A DNA stretch of 64,000 nucleotides from the NCBI GenBank assembly GCA_949316235.1, contig OX438743.1, positions 40,579,242-40,643,241 on the forward strand, read 5' to 3'. The notes beneath the pieces were generated by a model. It had not been told where the DNA came from. It ran no database searches and saw nothing but the letters and a program-made list of their open reading frames with translations. This stretch comes from Oegoconia quadripuncta (taxonomy: Eukaryota; Arthropoda; Insecta; Lepidoptera; Autostichidae). Both the position numbers and the translations under genes were made by a program. This document shows positions 9,838 through 20,229 of the stretch, in pieces (the stretch's first letter is position 1; each line of letters opens with the position of its first letter).

Positions 9838-10736
9838 AGGCCCGTATTATTAAAACCAATCTCAATACAAGTTTTGAGGCTGTAGTTGATACAGAGATGC
9901 CTCTTAAGCAGTTGACGCTATCTCAAGCTCCGTGCTAATTTATAAACCAATCTTGAGGTCTACTCAGCTGCGAATGAATGATAGTCTTGAGTTTCGTTTA
10001 TTAATACGCGCACCTTGACACGACGTGTGTTTAGTAGCAAGGAATATAACAAATTTTCTCCAAAATATTTAACTAACGTTGTACCATTCGTGTCGCTATG
10101 ATTTATGGAATCATAAAAGTTGGGACTCATTTATCATAGAGTAGGTACGCTTAAGAACAAGACCAAATGTAATTAGTGTAATATTTTACTGTTTCCTTTG
10201 TCGGTGAATACAAATACCGTTTATTGTCCAGTACAGGTAGGATGTACAAGCTGGTTTAAATAAATAATGTATCACTGTATTTTCCCATTATGGTTTACAA
10301 TATTTAAAATTTATATTCTAAAATTTCGTCATTGTTATAAAAGCAGGTGCTAATTAGAATGCAATGTAATGTTGTTTTAAATCATTTCATATTTAGCTCT
10401 TTACGGCCCGTATTAATAAATCAATGTCAATAGAAGTCTTGAGGCTGTATCAACCGAGATGCGTCTTAAGCAGTTGACGCTATCTCAAGCTCCGTGCTAA
10501 TTTATAAACCAATCTTGAGGTCTACTCAGCCGAGATCACTTCTCAAGTATTCGCCTCAGCGCCGAATGAATGATAGTCTTGAGTTTCGTTTATTAATACG
10601 CGCACCTCTCAAGTGAGTACTGCTTGAGTATGCACGTGCTTTTCAGATCTCAAGTTAGGTTTATTAATCAACACGTTTACTTAAGACCGGTCACAAGACA
10701 GTTCTCAATCTTGAAAATGGTTTATTAATACGGGCC
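9838..10736 (+). mobile_element. Composite inverted-repeat element with GGCCCGTATTAATAAA ends
   Basis: Three parts: a partial copy of a 332-bp inverted-repeat element (9838-10013), a 391-bp unique segment (10014-10404), and a full 332-bp copy (10405-10736). The outer ends read GGCCCGTATTATTAAA and TTTATTAATACGGGCC and are flanked by TTA on each side (9835-9837, 10737-10739). TTA duplications and GGCCCG ends fit PIF/Harbinger-like elements, an inference. The segment 10014-10736 is repeated in inverted orientation at 14680-15402. Confidence 0.75.
10405..10736 (+). mobile_element. 332-bp GGCCCG-end MITE, full copy
   Basis: Starts GGCCCGTATTAATAAATC and ends ATTAATACGGGCC. Inside, short blocks such as CTCAAG, CTTGAG and TTTATTAAT recur in both orientations, so the whole unit can fold into a long imperfect hairpin. 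No coding capacity. Same length as 14680-15011. Confidence 0.8.
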
Positions 10737-10996
10737 TTAGCTTACTGTTATCGTAAAAGACGTTTAAAATTAATACGTCAAGAATGGTGTCGATGAAGTT
10801 GATACCTATACATACATCTATAACGTCACGATCATTTTCCCAAATGGGAATGGGTATCCCAAACAATAGTGCTTGGGTGTTCCAAACAGTAAGAGTTTAT
10901 GATTGGAACAACATCCACGGTTTACCTTATGAAATATACAGAAATGCACACGTGACAGGGGGTGAACCCATCGCCTTTGACAAGTGCTAATCTATC

Positions 10997-11097
10997 TATG
11001 TTTTTTGGTGGAAAGTCCATTAGTCGCCTTTTACGACACCCACGGGAAGAAACGGGTTGGTTCTATTCTATTTGAGTGCCGAACCACACAGGTTAAC
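10997..11097 (+). repeat. Interspersed repeat fragment
   Basis: Carries TTAGTCGCCTTTTACGACAC, CCACGGGAAGAAACGGGTTG and TTCTATTCTATTTGAGTGCC. The same blocks occur at 24577-24668 and 24780-24875 on the other strand. A common dispersed repeat, probably a LINE 3' region; type not proven. Confidence 0.65.
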
Positions 11098-11635
11098 TAG
11101 AATCCACTAAGAAATACTCTGAATACTTATTTAAAAGTCTTACTTTAAACAAATGTCTACTTGCTTTCATACATTATTTCATGTATCCGTAGATATTTAA
11201 GTTACGTTACATACCTTTTGTAAAAATTAATAACGCGGCGGGTCAGTGACCTCATTTGCACTACACACAAACCTTTACAGGTTTTCGTAGGCGTCTTATA
11301 GTGGAGATTGTTCTATGGATAAATAAACCAAAAAAAAAATTACATTGGCTTTCGCAAAGATTAAAAATACGATAATAAACTAAATACTTATAAAATCTAA
11401 TTAACATAGATTGGGAATAGAAGGGGTCTCTCCTTTATGGTAGTTGCTCATTGTTATTACTTACCTTGCTTGGTCATTGTTGTCTGCATTGTTTACAAGT
11501 TTCTTAGAAAGTAGGTATTGCATAGTTGCAAACTTTATAATTAACGCTGATAACAATGGCCAGCCTTTTGTTTAACTTATCCTTTCCTTTCGTAACACAA
11601 TTTGTAGTGTAGGTTTATAGTAGTCTTTGTAGTAA
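11098..11635. other. Intergenic DNA
   Basis: Contains TTACAGGTTTTCGTAGGCGT, perhaps a worn LINE end, and otherwise nothing recognised. Confidence 0.35.
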
Positions 11636-12170
11636 ACCGCCACCGTGGCTCAATGTAAACAACATAGAGCTTACGAATCCGAGGTCACTGGTTCGATCTC
11701 AGCGCCCGTCTGGCTGGCTACCACCATCACATCTAAGTTTGCCACTAAAACATTTTATTTTTATTTTATTTTATTCAGGACAACTAACAGCTACACAATA
11801 CAATTATGTTTTATAATCTTATATGTAGACAATGGAGGTCATTGTGTAACCAACTCCGTTATCCACGACAATTTTATGTATAACTTCAGAGACAGAAAAG
11901 CAATCCGAACCAGTTAATTTAAAACTTAAGTATCACTAATGTCCGACAGGACTTCCAAACACTGTTTCTTATATTGATTTTTAGACAAAAAGAATACATC
12001 CACAATAATAATAATAGCATTGTTGTGTTCCAGTTGTCAGAGATAAGATAGGCAGGTCCCAAATAAAATAATGGGGTTACCAGATCAGTACGCTTCCATC
12101 TTCGGTCTCATCTTCACTTAACATCAGACGTGATTGAGGTAAAGTGCTATGCCGTAGTGCATAAAAAGAA
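11636..12170 (+). repeat. SINE family S2 split by an insertion
   Basis: The tRNA-like head (CCGTGGCTCAATGTAAACAA; GGTTCGATCTC) and first body blocks occupy 11636-11750, with a short internal deletion after the head. The 3' half (TAGCATTGTTGTGTTCC to GATTGAGGTAAAGTGC and an A-rich end) resumes at about 12010 and ends at 12170. The gap between them is a separate insertion. Confidence 0.78.
11751..12009 (-). mobile_element. Insertion inside S2, probable LINE 3' end
   Basis: Begins on the plus strand with TTTTATTTTTATTTTATTTT, which on the minus strand is a terminal run of TAAAA units as left by LINE insertion. The 250 bp that follow match no other part of the window. Family not known. Confidence 0.5.
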
Positions 12171-12333
12171 ATATAGGGTGGATGGAAAACTTTCCGTGTG
12201 TATGAATCTCAGTTAGTGTCTACATACAGTAGGCAAAGTAGGTACTAGGTCCCCAGTAGGTACCTAATAACATAGAGGAATAATAATACTTGGTAATAAT
12301 AACCATTTAATTATTTAAAGCCTAAATTTAATA

Positions 12334-12618
12334 ACCGCCTCCGTGGCTCAATGTAAACAACATTGGGTTTACGATTCGGAGGGCGCGGGTTCTATCCCCA
12401 GCGGTTTGGTTGGTGGTAGGGCATTTTAAATGTCCGCCTGGCTAGCTACCACCATCTTATCTAAATCTGCCGCCAAACAGCAATGTTAATAGCATTGTTG
12501 TGTTTCGGTTGCCAGATATAAAGCCGAGTCAGTGTGCTTCCAACTTCAGCAGTTTCATCGCCACTTAACATCCTGATGTGTCACTGTGTGTACCAACCCG
12601 TTGTGCATAAAAAAAATA
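12334..12618 (+). repeat. SINE family S2, near full length
   Basis: Head CCGCCTCCGTGGCTCAATGT, B box region GGGTTCTATCCCC, then TCCGCCTGGCTAGCTACCAC, CTTATCTAAATCTGCCGCC, AGCATTGTTGTGTT and an A-rich tail. A short piece is missing in the middle compared with 13839-14176. Confidence 0.88.
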
Positions 12619-13158
12619 AGCCTAAAAACCTATAGTACACACAGTATAGTAGACAGTAGGTAGCTATAGTTTGTTTTTTGTGGACGTCAAATTGGAGTTT
12701 CATGCACTGAATCTGGGGTATCAAGACGAATCAAAAGACACCTTGCACTCCAAAATGGTAATATAAAAATCTATATACCTACCTTGTAGGTATGTAAACA
12801 TCCCAAAAATATTAACTTCCACCCCGGGGCAAATATGGCTTATTTGACTGAATTGATCGAAAATTATAAATACCTATATAAATACCTTTCTGATCTGTAA
12901 GATGACAGATTTTGACATTTATATTTTTCCAATTTATTGATTTTTAATGCATGATCTGTCTTCACATATTATAATATTTTGCACGCTTCTTAAAGCAGAG
13001 TATGTCTTGGAAAATAATTTATTAAGACCTTATGATTGATTGATTGATCAATGATTGTTTATGTAATAACAGTTTAGGAAAACCTATAATTGGCTGATGT
13101 TTAAATTTATCTATCCCTGTTCATAATGGTTTATAAAATAAGCTGTTGGTTTTCTAAT

Positions 13159-13160
<2 letters not shown>
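12619..13160. other. AT-rich intergenic DNA with a dispersed repeat fragment
   Basis: 12676-12780 (GACGTCAAATTGGAG, TATCAAGACGAATC, CACCTTGCACTCC) resembles, in complement, the repeat at 17225-17450. The rest is unrecognised. Confidence 0.4.
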
Positions 13161-13167
<7 letters not shown>

Positions 13168-13189
<22 letters not shown>

Positions 13190-13245
13190 TATTGTACCAT
13201 ATTCTTGCAAATAAATAATTTTTCTTTTCTTTTCTTTTCTTTTCT
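13168..13245 (+). repeat. Poly(A) run and TTTTC microsatellite
   Basis: A 21-base A run is followed, after GCAAATAAATAATTT, by five TTTTC units. Both look like retrotransposon tails. Confidence 0.8.
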
Positions 13246-13354
13246 AGGTAGGTATGAAGTATGTATAATTAATCTAACGCACAGTCCTACCTGCGTAGTT
13301 TTTACTCTAATTTTTTGTTTTATAGAATTTTATAAAATGATCTGCACTATTAGG

Positions 13355-13430
13355 CGCGTCGCGAGATAATATTCGTCCTGCTCATTCGCTTGGACAAAAT
13401 ATACAACTATCCCACTCTCAATCCTATGAC
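13355..13430 (+). repeat. Dispersed repeat fragment shared with 57925-58019
   Basis: CGCGAGATAATATTCGTCC, GCTCATTCGCTTGGAC and ACAACTATCCCACTCTC occur in inverted orientation just left of the element at 58020. Nature unknown. Confidence 0.6.
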
Positions 13431-13439
13431 ATAACGGGA

Positions 13440-13615
13440 TTATTATTATTACTATTAAATACTTTATTGCACACAAAAATAAAATACAAAGAACATTTAA
13501 CATAGATGATGAAGTAAGTGTACGGAGGCGGTCTTATCGCTGATAGCGATTTCTTCCAGACAACCTCAGTTAAAGAAGCTTTTTAATAAGTAGTTGGATA
13601 GTGCAAAGCAAAAGG
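13440..13615 (-). mobile_element. LINE 3' end (TTTATTGCACAC family), copy 1
   Basis: Plus strand reads ACTTTATTGCACACAAAAAT, CTTATCGCTGATAGCGATTT, CTTCCAGACAACCTCAG. 20813-20985 is over 90 percent alike by eye, with weaker relatives at 26225 and 49800. The A-rich start and truncated far ends fit a LINE 3' UTR on the minus strand. The Jockey-like assignment is from memory. Confidence 0.65.
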
Positions 13616-13838
13616 TGAGCAACTTCTGGATTCTGAGTTGTGAGTGAAATATGCGAGAGATAAAAACTCAAATATAGACCCTAAATAAGTAGCCATTATG
13701 GCAAAAATAAACAAAACTAGTCTAAAGATTCAAAAAACTTTAAAATAAAAAACTAAGTGATAGGCTGCCTAAAACGTACAAAAAAATCTATTTTTGATAT
13801 TCGAATGCGTTTTCCATAAATATAAATTCTACTTCTTA

Positions 13839-14176
13839 ACCGCCTCCGTGGCTCAATGTAAACAACATTGGGTTTACGTTTCGGAGGTCGCGGGTTCGAT
13901 CCCCAGCGGGGTACATATTTAGTACTCGGTTTGGTTGGTGGTAGGGCATATTAAATGGCCGCCTGGCTAGCTACCAGCATCTTATCTAAATCTGCCGCCA
14001 AACAGCAATGTTAATAGCATTGTTGTGTTCCGGTTCTCAGAGATAAGATAGCCAGTCCCCCAAATAAGATGGGGTTTCCGGGTCAGTATGCTACCACCTT
14101 CGGCCTCATCCTCACTTAACATCAGGTGTGATTGAGGTCAAGTGCTAACCCGTTGTGGATAAAAAAAAAAAAAAAA
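13839..14176 (+). repeat. SINE family S2, full-length reference copy
   Basis: Best copy of S2, about 338 bp. The tRNA-like head holds an A-box-like TGGCTCAATG and a B box GGTTCGATCCC, so pol III could transcribe it. Body blocks: GGTGGTAGGGCATATTAAAT, GCCTGGCTAGCTACCAGC, GCCAAACAGCAATGTTAATA, GAGATAAGATAGCCAGTCCC, CATCAGGTGTGATTGAGG. It ends in an A run. It has no protein-coding capacity; movement would depend on a partner LINE. About 14 whole or partial copies are in the window. Confidence 0.92.
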
Positions 14177-14679
14177 CTTCTCAAAAACTGGCTTTAGCTT
14201 GACCATTATGGTACTGACTATGTTTTGTGAGATATTTAGATTTGATTATAATAAGACACTGACTGAATTTTAAATACCGTTTTCGTATTTTCGTGTGACT
14301 GCTCGAAAATCGGCATTATTGTATTTCTGCCATGGAACGAGCGTATACCTACATTATGTCTCGGTTCGCTCAGTAACTTATTTAATATAAATGAAGCAAG
14401 GATCTCCTGGTAATTTTGGACGAAGATTTTAGGGAAGTTAATTTTATTACATCAAAAACATAAATGTCAAATAGGGGCCAAGTTCGTTACAAAGAACGTG
14501 GGAGATTTTCGACTTTGGTTTAAATTTATTTGATATCGAGCTATGCCAGTTTGTTAAAGGCAATTTACATTATTTTGACTGTAAAATAATACCGATTAAT
14601 TAACCTAAATTTGAATTTACATCGAAAAACAGTTTATGTAATCATACAAAGTTGTACAATCACTTATCTGACAATCATA
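14177..14679. other. AT-rich intergenic DNA
   Basis: No gene or repeat recognised. Confidence 0.4.
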
Positions 14680-15402
14680 GGCCCGTATTAATAAACCATT
14701 CTCAAGATTGAGAACAGTCTTGTGACCGGTCTCAAGTAAACGTGTTGATTAATAAACCTAACTTGAGATCTGAAAAGCACGTGCATACTCAAGCAGTACT
14801 CACTTGAGAGGTGCGCGTATTAATAAACGAAACTCAAGACTATCATTCATTCGGCGCTGAGGCGAATACTTGAGAAGTGATCTCGGCTGAGTAGACCTCA
14901 AGATTGGTTTATAAATTAGCACGGAGCTTGAGATAGCGTCAACTGCTTAAGACGCATCTCGGTTGATACAGCCTCAAGACTTCTATTGACATTGATTTAT
15001 TAATACGGGCCGTAAAGAGCTAAATATGAAATGATTTAAAACAACATTACATTGCATTCTAATTAGCACCTGCTTTTATAATAATGACGAAATTTTAGAA
15101 TATAAATTTTAAATATTGTAAACCATATGGGAAAATACAGTGATACATTATTTATTTAAACCAGCTTGTACACACCTGTACTGGACAATAAACGGTATTT
15201 GTATTCACCGACAAAGGAAACAGTAAAATATTACACTAAATAATTACATTTGGTCTTGTTCTTAAGCGTACCTACTCTATGATAAATGAGTCCCAACTTT
15301 TATGATTCCATAAATCATAGCGACAGGAATGGTACAACGTTAGTTAAATATTTTGGAGAAAATTTGTTATATTCCTTGCTACTAAACACACGTCGTGTCA
15401 AG
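14680..15402 (-). mobile_element. 723-bp inverted copy of 10014-10736, with 332-bp GGCCCG-end MITE
   Basis: 14680-15011 is the full 332-bp inverted-repeat element in the opposite orientation to 10405-10736; 15012-15402 is the adjoining unique segment. The two 723-bp units are the same length and nearly identical by eye. One border is exactly the MITE terminus; the other (CTTGACACGACG in unit orientation) abuts a SINE here and a partial MITE in the other unit. The shared left flank shows that the whole unit was copied, not just the MITE. Confidence 0.85.
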
Positions 15403-15706
15403 AGTGGCTCAGCGGTTAAGACGCGGTCTCCCAATTTGGGAGGTTCCGGTTCGATTCCCAGACAGGCCGTGTACCAATGAGTTTTTAAATTTAATTTAAT
15501 TACGTTAGTGCATTTATCCGACTGCTCTTAAACGGTGAAGGAAAATATCGTGAGGAAACCTGCATGGCTGAGAAATAAAAATTCAAGGGCATGTGAAGTC
15601 CCCAACCCGCATTGGGCCAGCGCGGTGGACTATGGCCCATACTCCCTCATTACGAGGGAAGGCCTATATTCCTGCAGTGGGATGTTTACGGGCTGTTGAT
15701 AATGAA
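15402..15706 (+). repeat. SINE family S3, full length
   Basis: tRNA-like head GAGTGGCTCAGCGGTTAAGA with B box GGTTCGATTCC, then ACAGGCCGTGTACCAATGAG, TTTATCCGACTGCTC, GGCATGTGAAGTCCCCAACC, CGCGGTGGACTATGGCCC and TGCAGTGGGATGTTTACGGG. It ends in GAT/AAT triplets rather than a long A run. Other copies: 22222 (minus), 37841 (minus), 45217, 51067 (split) and 62093. Confidence 0.9.
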
Positions 15707-15879
15707 ACACACGTCTCTGTAAATGTTCAAACTTCCAAGAAAATATCAACATCGCTTAATGTGTATTGTTAGTATTCTTACCAAGATTAGTATAACTAAA
15801 TTATAATGTATATAACAGAATAAATGTATAGAATAAATAATCTAGTATGTAATTTAAAAAAAACTGTACTTACCGTCAG

Positions 15880-16055
15880 TGTCCGATCGGCGTCCGTACG
15901 TGTTTTCGCCTTAGGCTCCACTGAAAACCAGCGTTGTAGTCTAACTTCTAGACTGCAACTTATGCTGAGAACGAGACCTTCTTTGATACCACTTTGCGAC
16001 ACCGAAAATTAATTTTTAAGGACTTTAGTCTATAAGTGAAACATTGCTTAGGTAT
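15880..16055 (+). repeat. Dispersed repeat shared with 56700-56915
   Basis: Blocks AGGCTCCACTGAAAACCAGC, GCGACACCGAAAATTAATTT and CTATAAGTGAAAC recur in inverted order and orientation at 56700-56915. No coding potential is seen on either strand. Nature unknown, probably a non-autonomous element. Confidence 0.65.
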
Positions 16056-16099
16056 TTTTATTGTATTTTGTAACTGCATTATGAGATAGGAGTACCTAT

Positions 16100-16232
16100 C
16101 CTATTACATGAAACTGTTTTGTGTACTACTTTTACCTCACTCGGTCCCAATTTCACTGTATATATTTTCACATGTAATAATAATATGTGTGTCGCTAAAT
16201 GGGTCAAATAAATTATTCTTATTCTTATTCGT
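16100..16232 (+). mobile_element. LINE 3' tail with TTATTC repeats
   Basis: TGTGTCGCTAAATGGGTC, then AAATAAATTATTC and TTATTC units. A second copy of this end is at 62765-62840. Short LINE-like 3' ends with a hexamer tail; parent family not identified. Confidence 0.6.
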
Positions 16233-16607
16233 AACAGGAATATGGAATAAGTCTTTCGAACGAGATAATATACGTGAGATCGACAGTTAAGTTTCTAAAA
16301 GGCAAAGGAGTATATTGTTGTGTATAATTTTGCCTATCATGACGTCAGTATTACGTAGAAACAATTTTACAGCTTATGCTTTGTAGTTTCTCTAAGCTTA
16401 GTCACCTTAAGAAAAGCACTACGCCAATATAAAGTTATACATGCACCTATTTTCATTGTTTGAAAATCGTACTAATAACTTTGTCGGCAATATTAAAACA
16501 TAATTTGCTTGTTTTCTTTTCCTTTGTATACCCCAGTAACATAAATCTCGCTTCCAAATTTTGAGTTTGTAAGTAACCTGGATGTAGTCTCGGTTTTTGA
16601 AGACTTA
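16233..16607. other. AT-rich intergenic DNA
   Basis: Nothing recognised. Confidence 0.4.
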
Positions 16608-16741
16608 GGCCCGTGTTAATAAACCGTTCTCAAGATTGAGATGACCTTAAGTTGACGCTTGAGAATTTGTTGTATATTAAAACAGAAAAAAATTATTGAG
16701 ACTGAGACACAATCTCAATCTCAAGATCGATTTATTACGGC
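16608..16741. mobile_element. Short GGCCCG-end MITE
   Basis: Starts GGCCCGTGTTAATAAACC and ends GATCGATTTATTACGGC; CTCAAGATTGAGA is mirrored by TCTCAATCTCAAG. Left flank TTA. At 134 bp it is a shortened relative of the 332-bp element. Confidence 0.65.
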
Positions 16742-17224
16742 AATAAAGTCAGTCAGTGAGTTGGGTGTCAGTATTTCAAGATTTATAAAAGGTCCATTCG
16801 TAAAAAGTATTTTATAATCTACATACAACATTACAAGTGCGTTGATTTATAAGGTAAGAAACTTAGAAAGTATTTCGAAATTCGTGAAATATAGCCGGTG
16901 CTTCAGCGTCGCCTTTTTTTCAGAACTTGGCTGATACACTATCGTTTGCCAAGATTTCACCCGTTCGCCATTGGCATGCGAATGCCTTTACCCCCTTGTG
17001 TAATTCGTGCGTGATGCACATACTTACATAGATCAAGAACTAAGAAAGACGGGGCGCCAATAAAACTTAAAGTGAAGCCACTTCTCTAAACGTGTGTGTA
17101 ATTTGTTATTTTTTGTCCGGCCTACAAAAAGTCCGTCATCTTTTCACAGACTTAAATAAATTATAACTTCGTTGTTTGTAAGGAACTATTTATGGGACGT
17201 GTATATTTCGGTGGCACTATTTAT
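16742..17224. other. Intergenic DNA
   Basis: No supported gene or repeat. Confidence 0.35.
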
Positions 17225-17450
17225 GCAGTTTTTACCCGACTGCCCAAAGAAATAGGTAATGCTTTTCGAGTGTATCTATGTATGTAAGTAGATATGTACG
17301 TAGATTTCTATGTTACCTCCTGTAACCTAAACGGCTAGACCGATTTCGAAGTGCAAGGTCTCGTTAGATTCGTCTTGATCCCTGGAGTGTCATAGTAAAT
17401 AATCCAACATGGCGCCCGCGAAATGCAAAATATGCTATCGGGTTTTTGGT
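17225..17450 (+). repeat. Dispersed repeat shared with 25980-26230
   Basis: TTACCCGACTGCCCAAAGA, GTAGATTTCTATGTTACCTC, CCGATTTCGAAGTGCA and TCCAACATGGCG recur in inverted orientation at 25980-26230, and a worn part at 12676-12780. The type is common in lepidopteran DNA, as I recall. No protein is evident. Confidence 0.6.
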
Positions 17451-17539
17451 TTGTAAACTATATTATTATTGAGATATAAATTTTAATCTTATGGTAAAGC
17501 AGACTGTGTAAGAGAATGAGGATTCCAGCAACATGTAAC

Positions 17540-18275
17540 GCCAGAGTGCTCACTTAAAATAGTGAATAACTCTTAAATTACAATGCACAAATGTCTTCCT
17601 ATTTGACACTATTTGGTACTATTTCAACACAGTTTTATGACATTGCAAAATTGCTAAATTCCACTGTGTGTATTCTAGCGTCACGTACGGGTGATTCGCA
17701 AGCCAGGAGCAAAATACTGGCCCTTGCCCTTTTAATACCATGGCGTAGCGTAACTATGCGATCGTCAAGATTTTGATGCGTATCTGTGTGAAAACACGCA
17801 TTTTGTGGGCTTCACTTCCATTCCACAGCTCCGTCTTTCGTTTTTCCTTTATCTGAGCATACGAGACATCATTATATTTATCTACAATGGGGAAGTTACG
17901 GAAGGGTTCTCCGTTCTTATTGAGTTACAACTTGCATCGACCGAGGGGCACGTGACACAATCCCTTCCTAGTTCTGACGATTTTGCTAAATTAAACTCCA
18001 TGGCCAGTCATCTTGGGTACATTTTGGTGTTGTTGCCAAATAGGTGATTGCTGCCACAATGCAGCTGTGTTCCGTTATCGATCGTAATCCACAATTTCGC
18101 ACATTGCTTTAATTTTGAATCTGATGCTAGGGAACCGAAGTGGTCGCGTCGACAAATAAGTGTGCCGATTTTTGAAATTCTACCACTCGCAAGTCAAAAG
18201 CGAGCGATAGAAAATAATATAACAGGAAAATTCTACATCATCATTTTTTTACTGGATACAATAATGTTAATGATT
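17540..18275 (+). pseudogene. Possible degraded retroelement remnant
   Basis: Three successive open stretches with intervening stops. SSDDFAKLNSMASHLGYILV (around 17970-18030) faintly resembles the QLGYI segment before the RNase H region of copia-like polyproteins. Too weak for a firm call; the rest of the polyprotein and any LTRs are not seen. Confidence 0.22.
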
Positions 18276-18285
18276 TGAAGTCTTG

Positions 18286-18345
18286 CTTTTTAACCCGCGA
18301 CGAAAAACTATGTGATTGGCGACATTGTGCGTGTGTGTGGATGAT
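18286..18345 (+). repeat. Fragment of the CGACGAAAAACGA repeat
   Basis: TTTTAACCCGCGACGAAAAA matches the start of the repeats at 28165 and 38600. Confidence 0.5.
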
Positions 18346-18384
18346 AAGCAAACATGTACATAGACCGCTCGGCGATATTCAGCC

Positions 18385-18584
18385 TAATTATACAATATAA
18401 TATAATTGTAACCCAAACTTATTTAAAAGAGCAACCCTTGAGTTTCTTGCTCGTTCTTCTCTGGGGAATCTGCTTTGCGAATGAGCAATAATGTCAATAA
18501 TTTTAATATTAAGATAAAAAATGTGACGTTTTCAAGTGATAATCTTTATCCTACGAAATAAATATTTTTTGACTTTGACTTTGT
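18385..18584 (+). mobile_element. LINE family L-A, 3' end (subfamily CTCGTTC)
   Basis: AAGAGCAACCCTTGAGTTTC, TTGCTCGTTCTTCTCTGGGG, then GACGTTTTCAAGTGATAAT and a TGACTTTGACTTTG tail. This subfamily tail matches the larger insertion at 51123-51700. Only the 3' UTR remains. Confidence 0.82.
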
Positions 18585-18904
18585 CCAGTCTTTGTCCACT
18601 CCGTATGTGATAATCTGTGTGGAAGCCTTTTGTGAGCTGATTCGAGCGCAAAGATGGTGTACAGCAATAAATCAATTAGGTATCACTTGCGAAACATTTA
18701 TACTCAGTATAAAGTCATACATACAAGCAAAGTCAAATTAATTAAATATAAGATTACAGAAATAATCAAACTACGTCCGGCCATGTTGCAAGGAGCAAGA
18801 GGAAGAGATCATAGACAATATAGATATTTAAGGCATACCATAAATTTAAGATCGCTACACACAAACTATCAGTATGTACATACAGTTTGTCTCATTGTCT
18901 CAGT

Positions 18905-19060
18905 GAGGCGTGGTCCGATTTTTTTAATTAAAGACTAAATGAGGGGGCAGGTTATTAGCCATTTGATTTTAAAATCGATTAAACAGATTCGAAGATATTT
19001 AGCTATGTATTATTATAACACAGTTGTTTGGTGTATTTCGATTATAACATAATCTTTCAG
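18905..19060 (+). repeat. Fragment of the CGACGAAAAACGA repeat, inner part
   Basis: GCGTGGTCCGATTTTTTTAA, AGGTTATTAGCCAT, GGTGTATTTCGATTATAAC match inner blocks of 28165-28800 in the same order. The fragment at 18286 may be its displaced start. Confidence 0.55.
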
Positions 19061-19085
19061 GGGGGTTTTCTAAATTTTCAATATA

Positions 19086-19910
19086 CAGGGCGTCCCAAAG
19101 TTATGGGACATGAAGGGGAAGTACCTTAAATATCGTAGATAGTGAATTTTGCTCAAAGAAGACTTTATGTTATTTTTAAAAGTTAGTAATTCTGCATTCA
19201 TAGATTTTCTAAAAATTATTTGCTTCGGCTGGGAATCGAACCGACTCAAATGTGAAAAAAAAAACACCCTACTTTTATGATGCCAATCGAAAGAATAGCT
19301 AAAAAATAATAACTCTGCCTAAGTAACATAGTATTTTAAAAGAAAGGAACAACGTGAAATTAATCATTTTAATCAAATAAAAAACATACATGAAACTGCC
19401 GTAGTCAATTAAGTAGGTATTTTTTTGTAAATTAATTAATTAAATGCTCAAAATGTGATCCCTCTTGTTATCATTTCATCTACACGTGCACTTATAATAA
19501 GGAAAACTATGTTAGTACCTATTTTATGAAGTGGGTACTTATTTACGAATAATCAATGCTATCTTTGGAATGATAATATCGCTACTTTTCGAACGTCGTC
19601 GGCAATAAATAACTTTCTTGAAATTTGACTCAATCATTTTATGTTGTTCCTTTCTTTTAAAATACTATGTTACTTAGGCAGAGTTATTATTTTTTAGCTA
19701 TTCTTTCGATTGGCATCATAAAAGTAGGGTGTTTTTTTTTTCACATTTAAGTCGGTTCGATTCCCAGCCGAAGCAAGTAATTTTTAGAAAATCTATGAAT
19801 GCAGAATTACTAACTTTTAAAAATAACATAAAGTCTTCTTTGAGCAAAATTCACTATCTACAATATTTAAGGTACTTCCCCTTCATGTCCCATAACTTTG
19901 GGACGCCCTG
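19086..19910 (-). mobile_element. Long-TIR mariner-superfamily element, copy 2 (no transposase)
   Basis: Same 268-bp arms as 5884-7088, CAGGGCGTCCC at the start and GGGACGCCCTG at the end, with TA flanks at 19084-19085 and 19911-19912. Total 825 bp; the transposase coding part is gone apart from short edges. By eye it is almost identical to copy 1 over shared parts, so the spread is recent. Confidence 0.92.
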
Positions 19911-19912
19911 TA

Positions 19913-20229
19913 TATATATGTATTTATCTCTGTACGTTATACTTACTTTAGTAACTTATTAGTAATCTGTGGTTATACAGAGTGGGGCCGTGAACACGGA
20001 CAAGTAAAATGGGGCTTCTATGGAGTATCTGTAATTTCTAATATTGCAATTAGACAATAATATAAATCTCCTAGTTATTAATGATTTATAATTGATTACC
20101 CAATTAGTATATAAGTAGTAGATAAGTATCTAATAATAATGCCAAAACATAATTGCATTTAAACATGTCAACAAAACAACAACAAAGTCATTAGCGAAGA
20201 GAATAAAATTTGTTATTTATTACTTGTAT
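19913..20229. other. AT-rich intergenic DNA
   Basis: Nothing recognised. Confidence 0.4.

Noticed and set aside
17870..18050. Copia-type polyprotein
   Set aside because: Only one short phrase resembles the family and no LTRs or integrase motifs are visible; kept only as a low-confidence remnant.
19070..19267. Frames starting MFFFSHLSRFDSQPK in the long-TIR arms (also at 5775, 6907, 19729, 58490, 59415)
   Set aside because: They lie within the inverted repeat arms, recur only because the arms recur, and run into unrelated flanking DNA at each copy.
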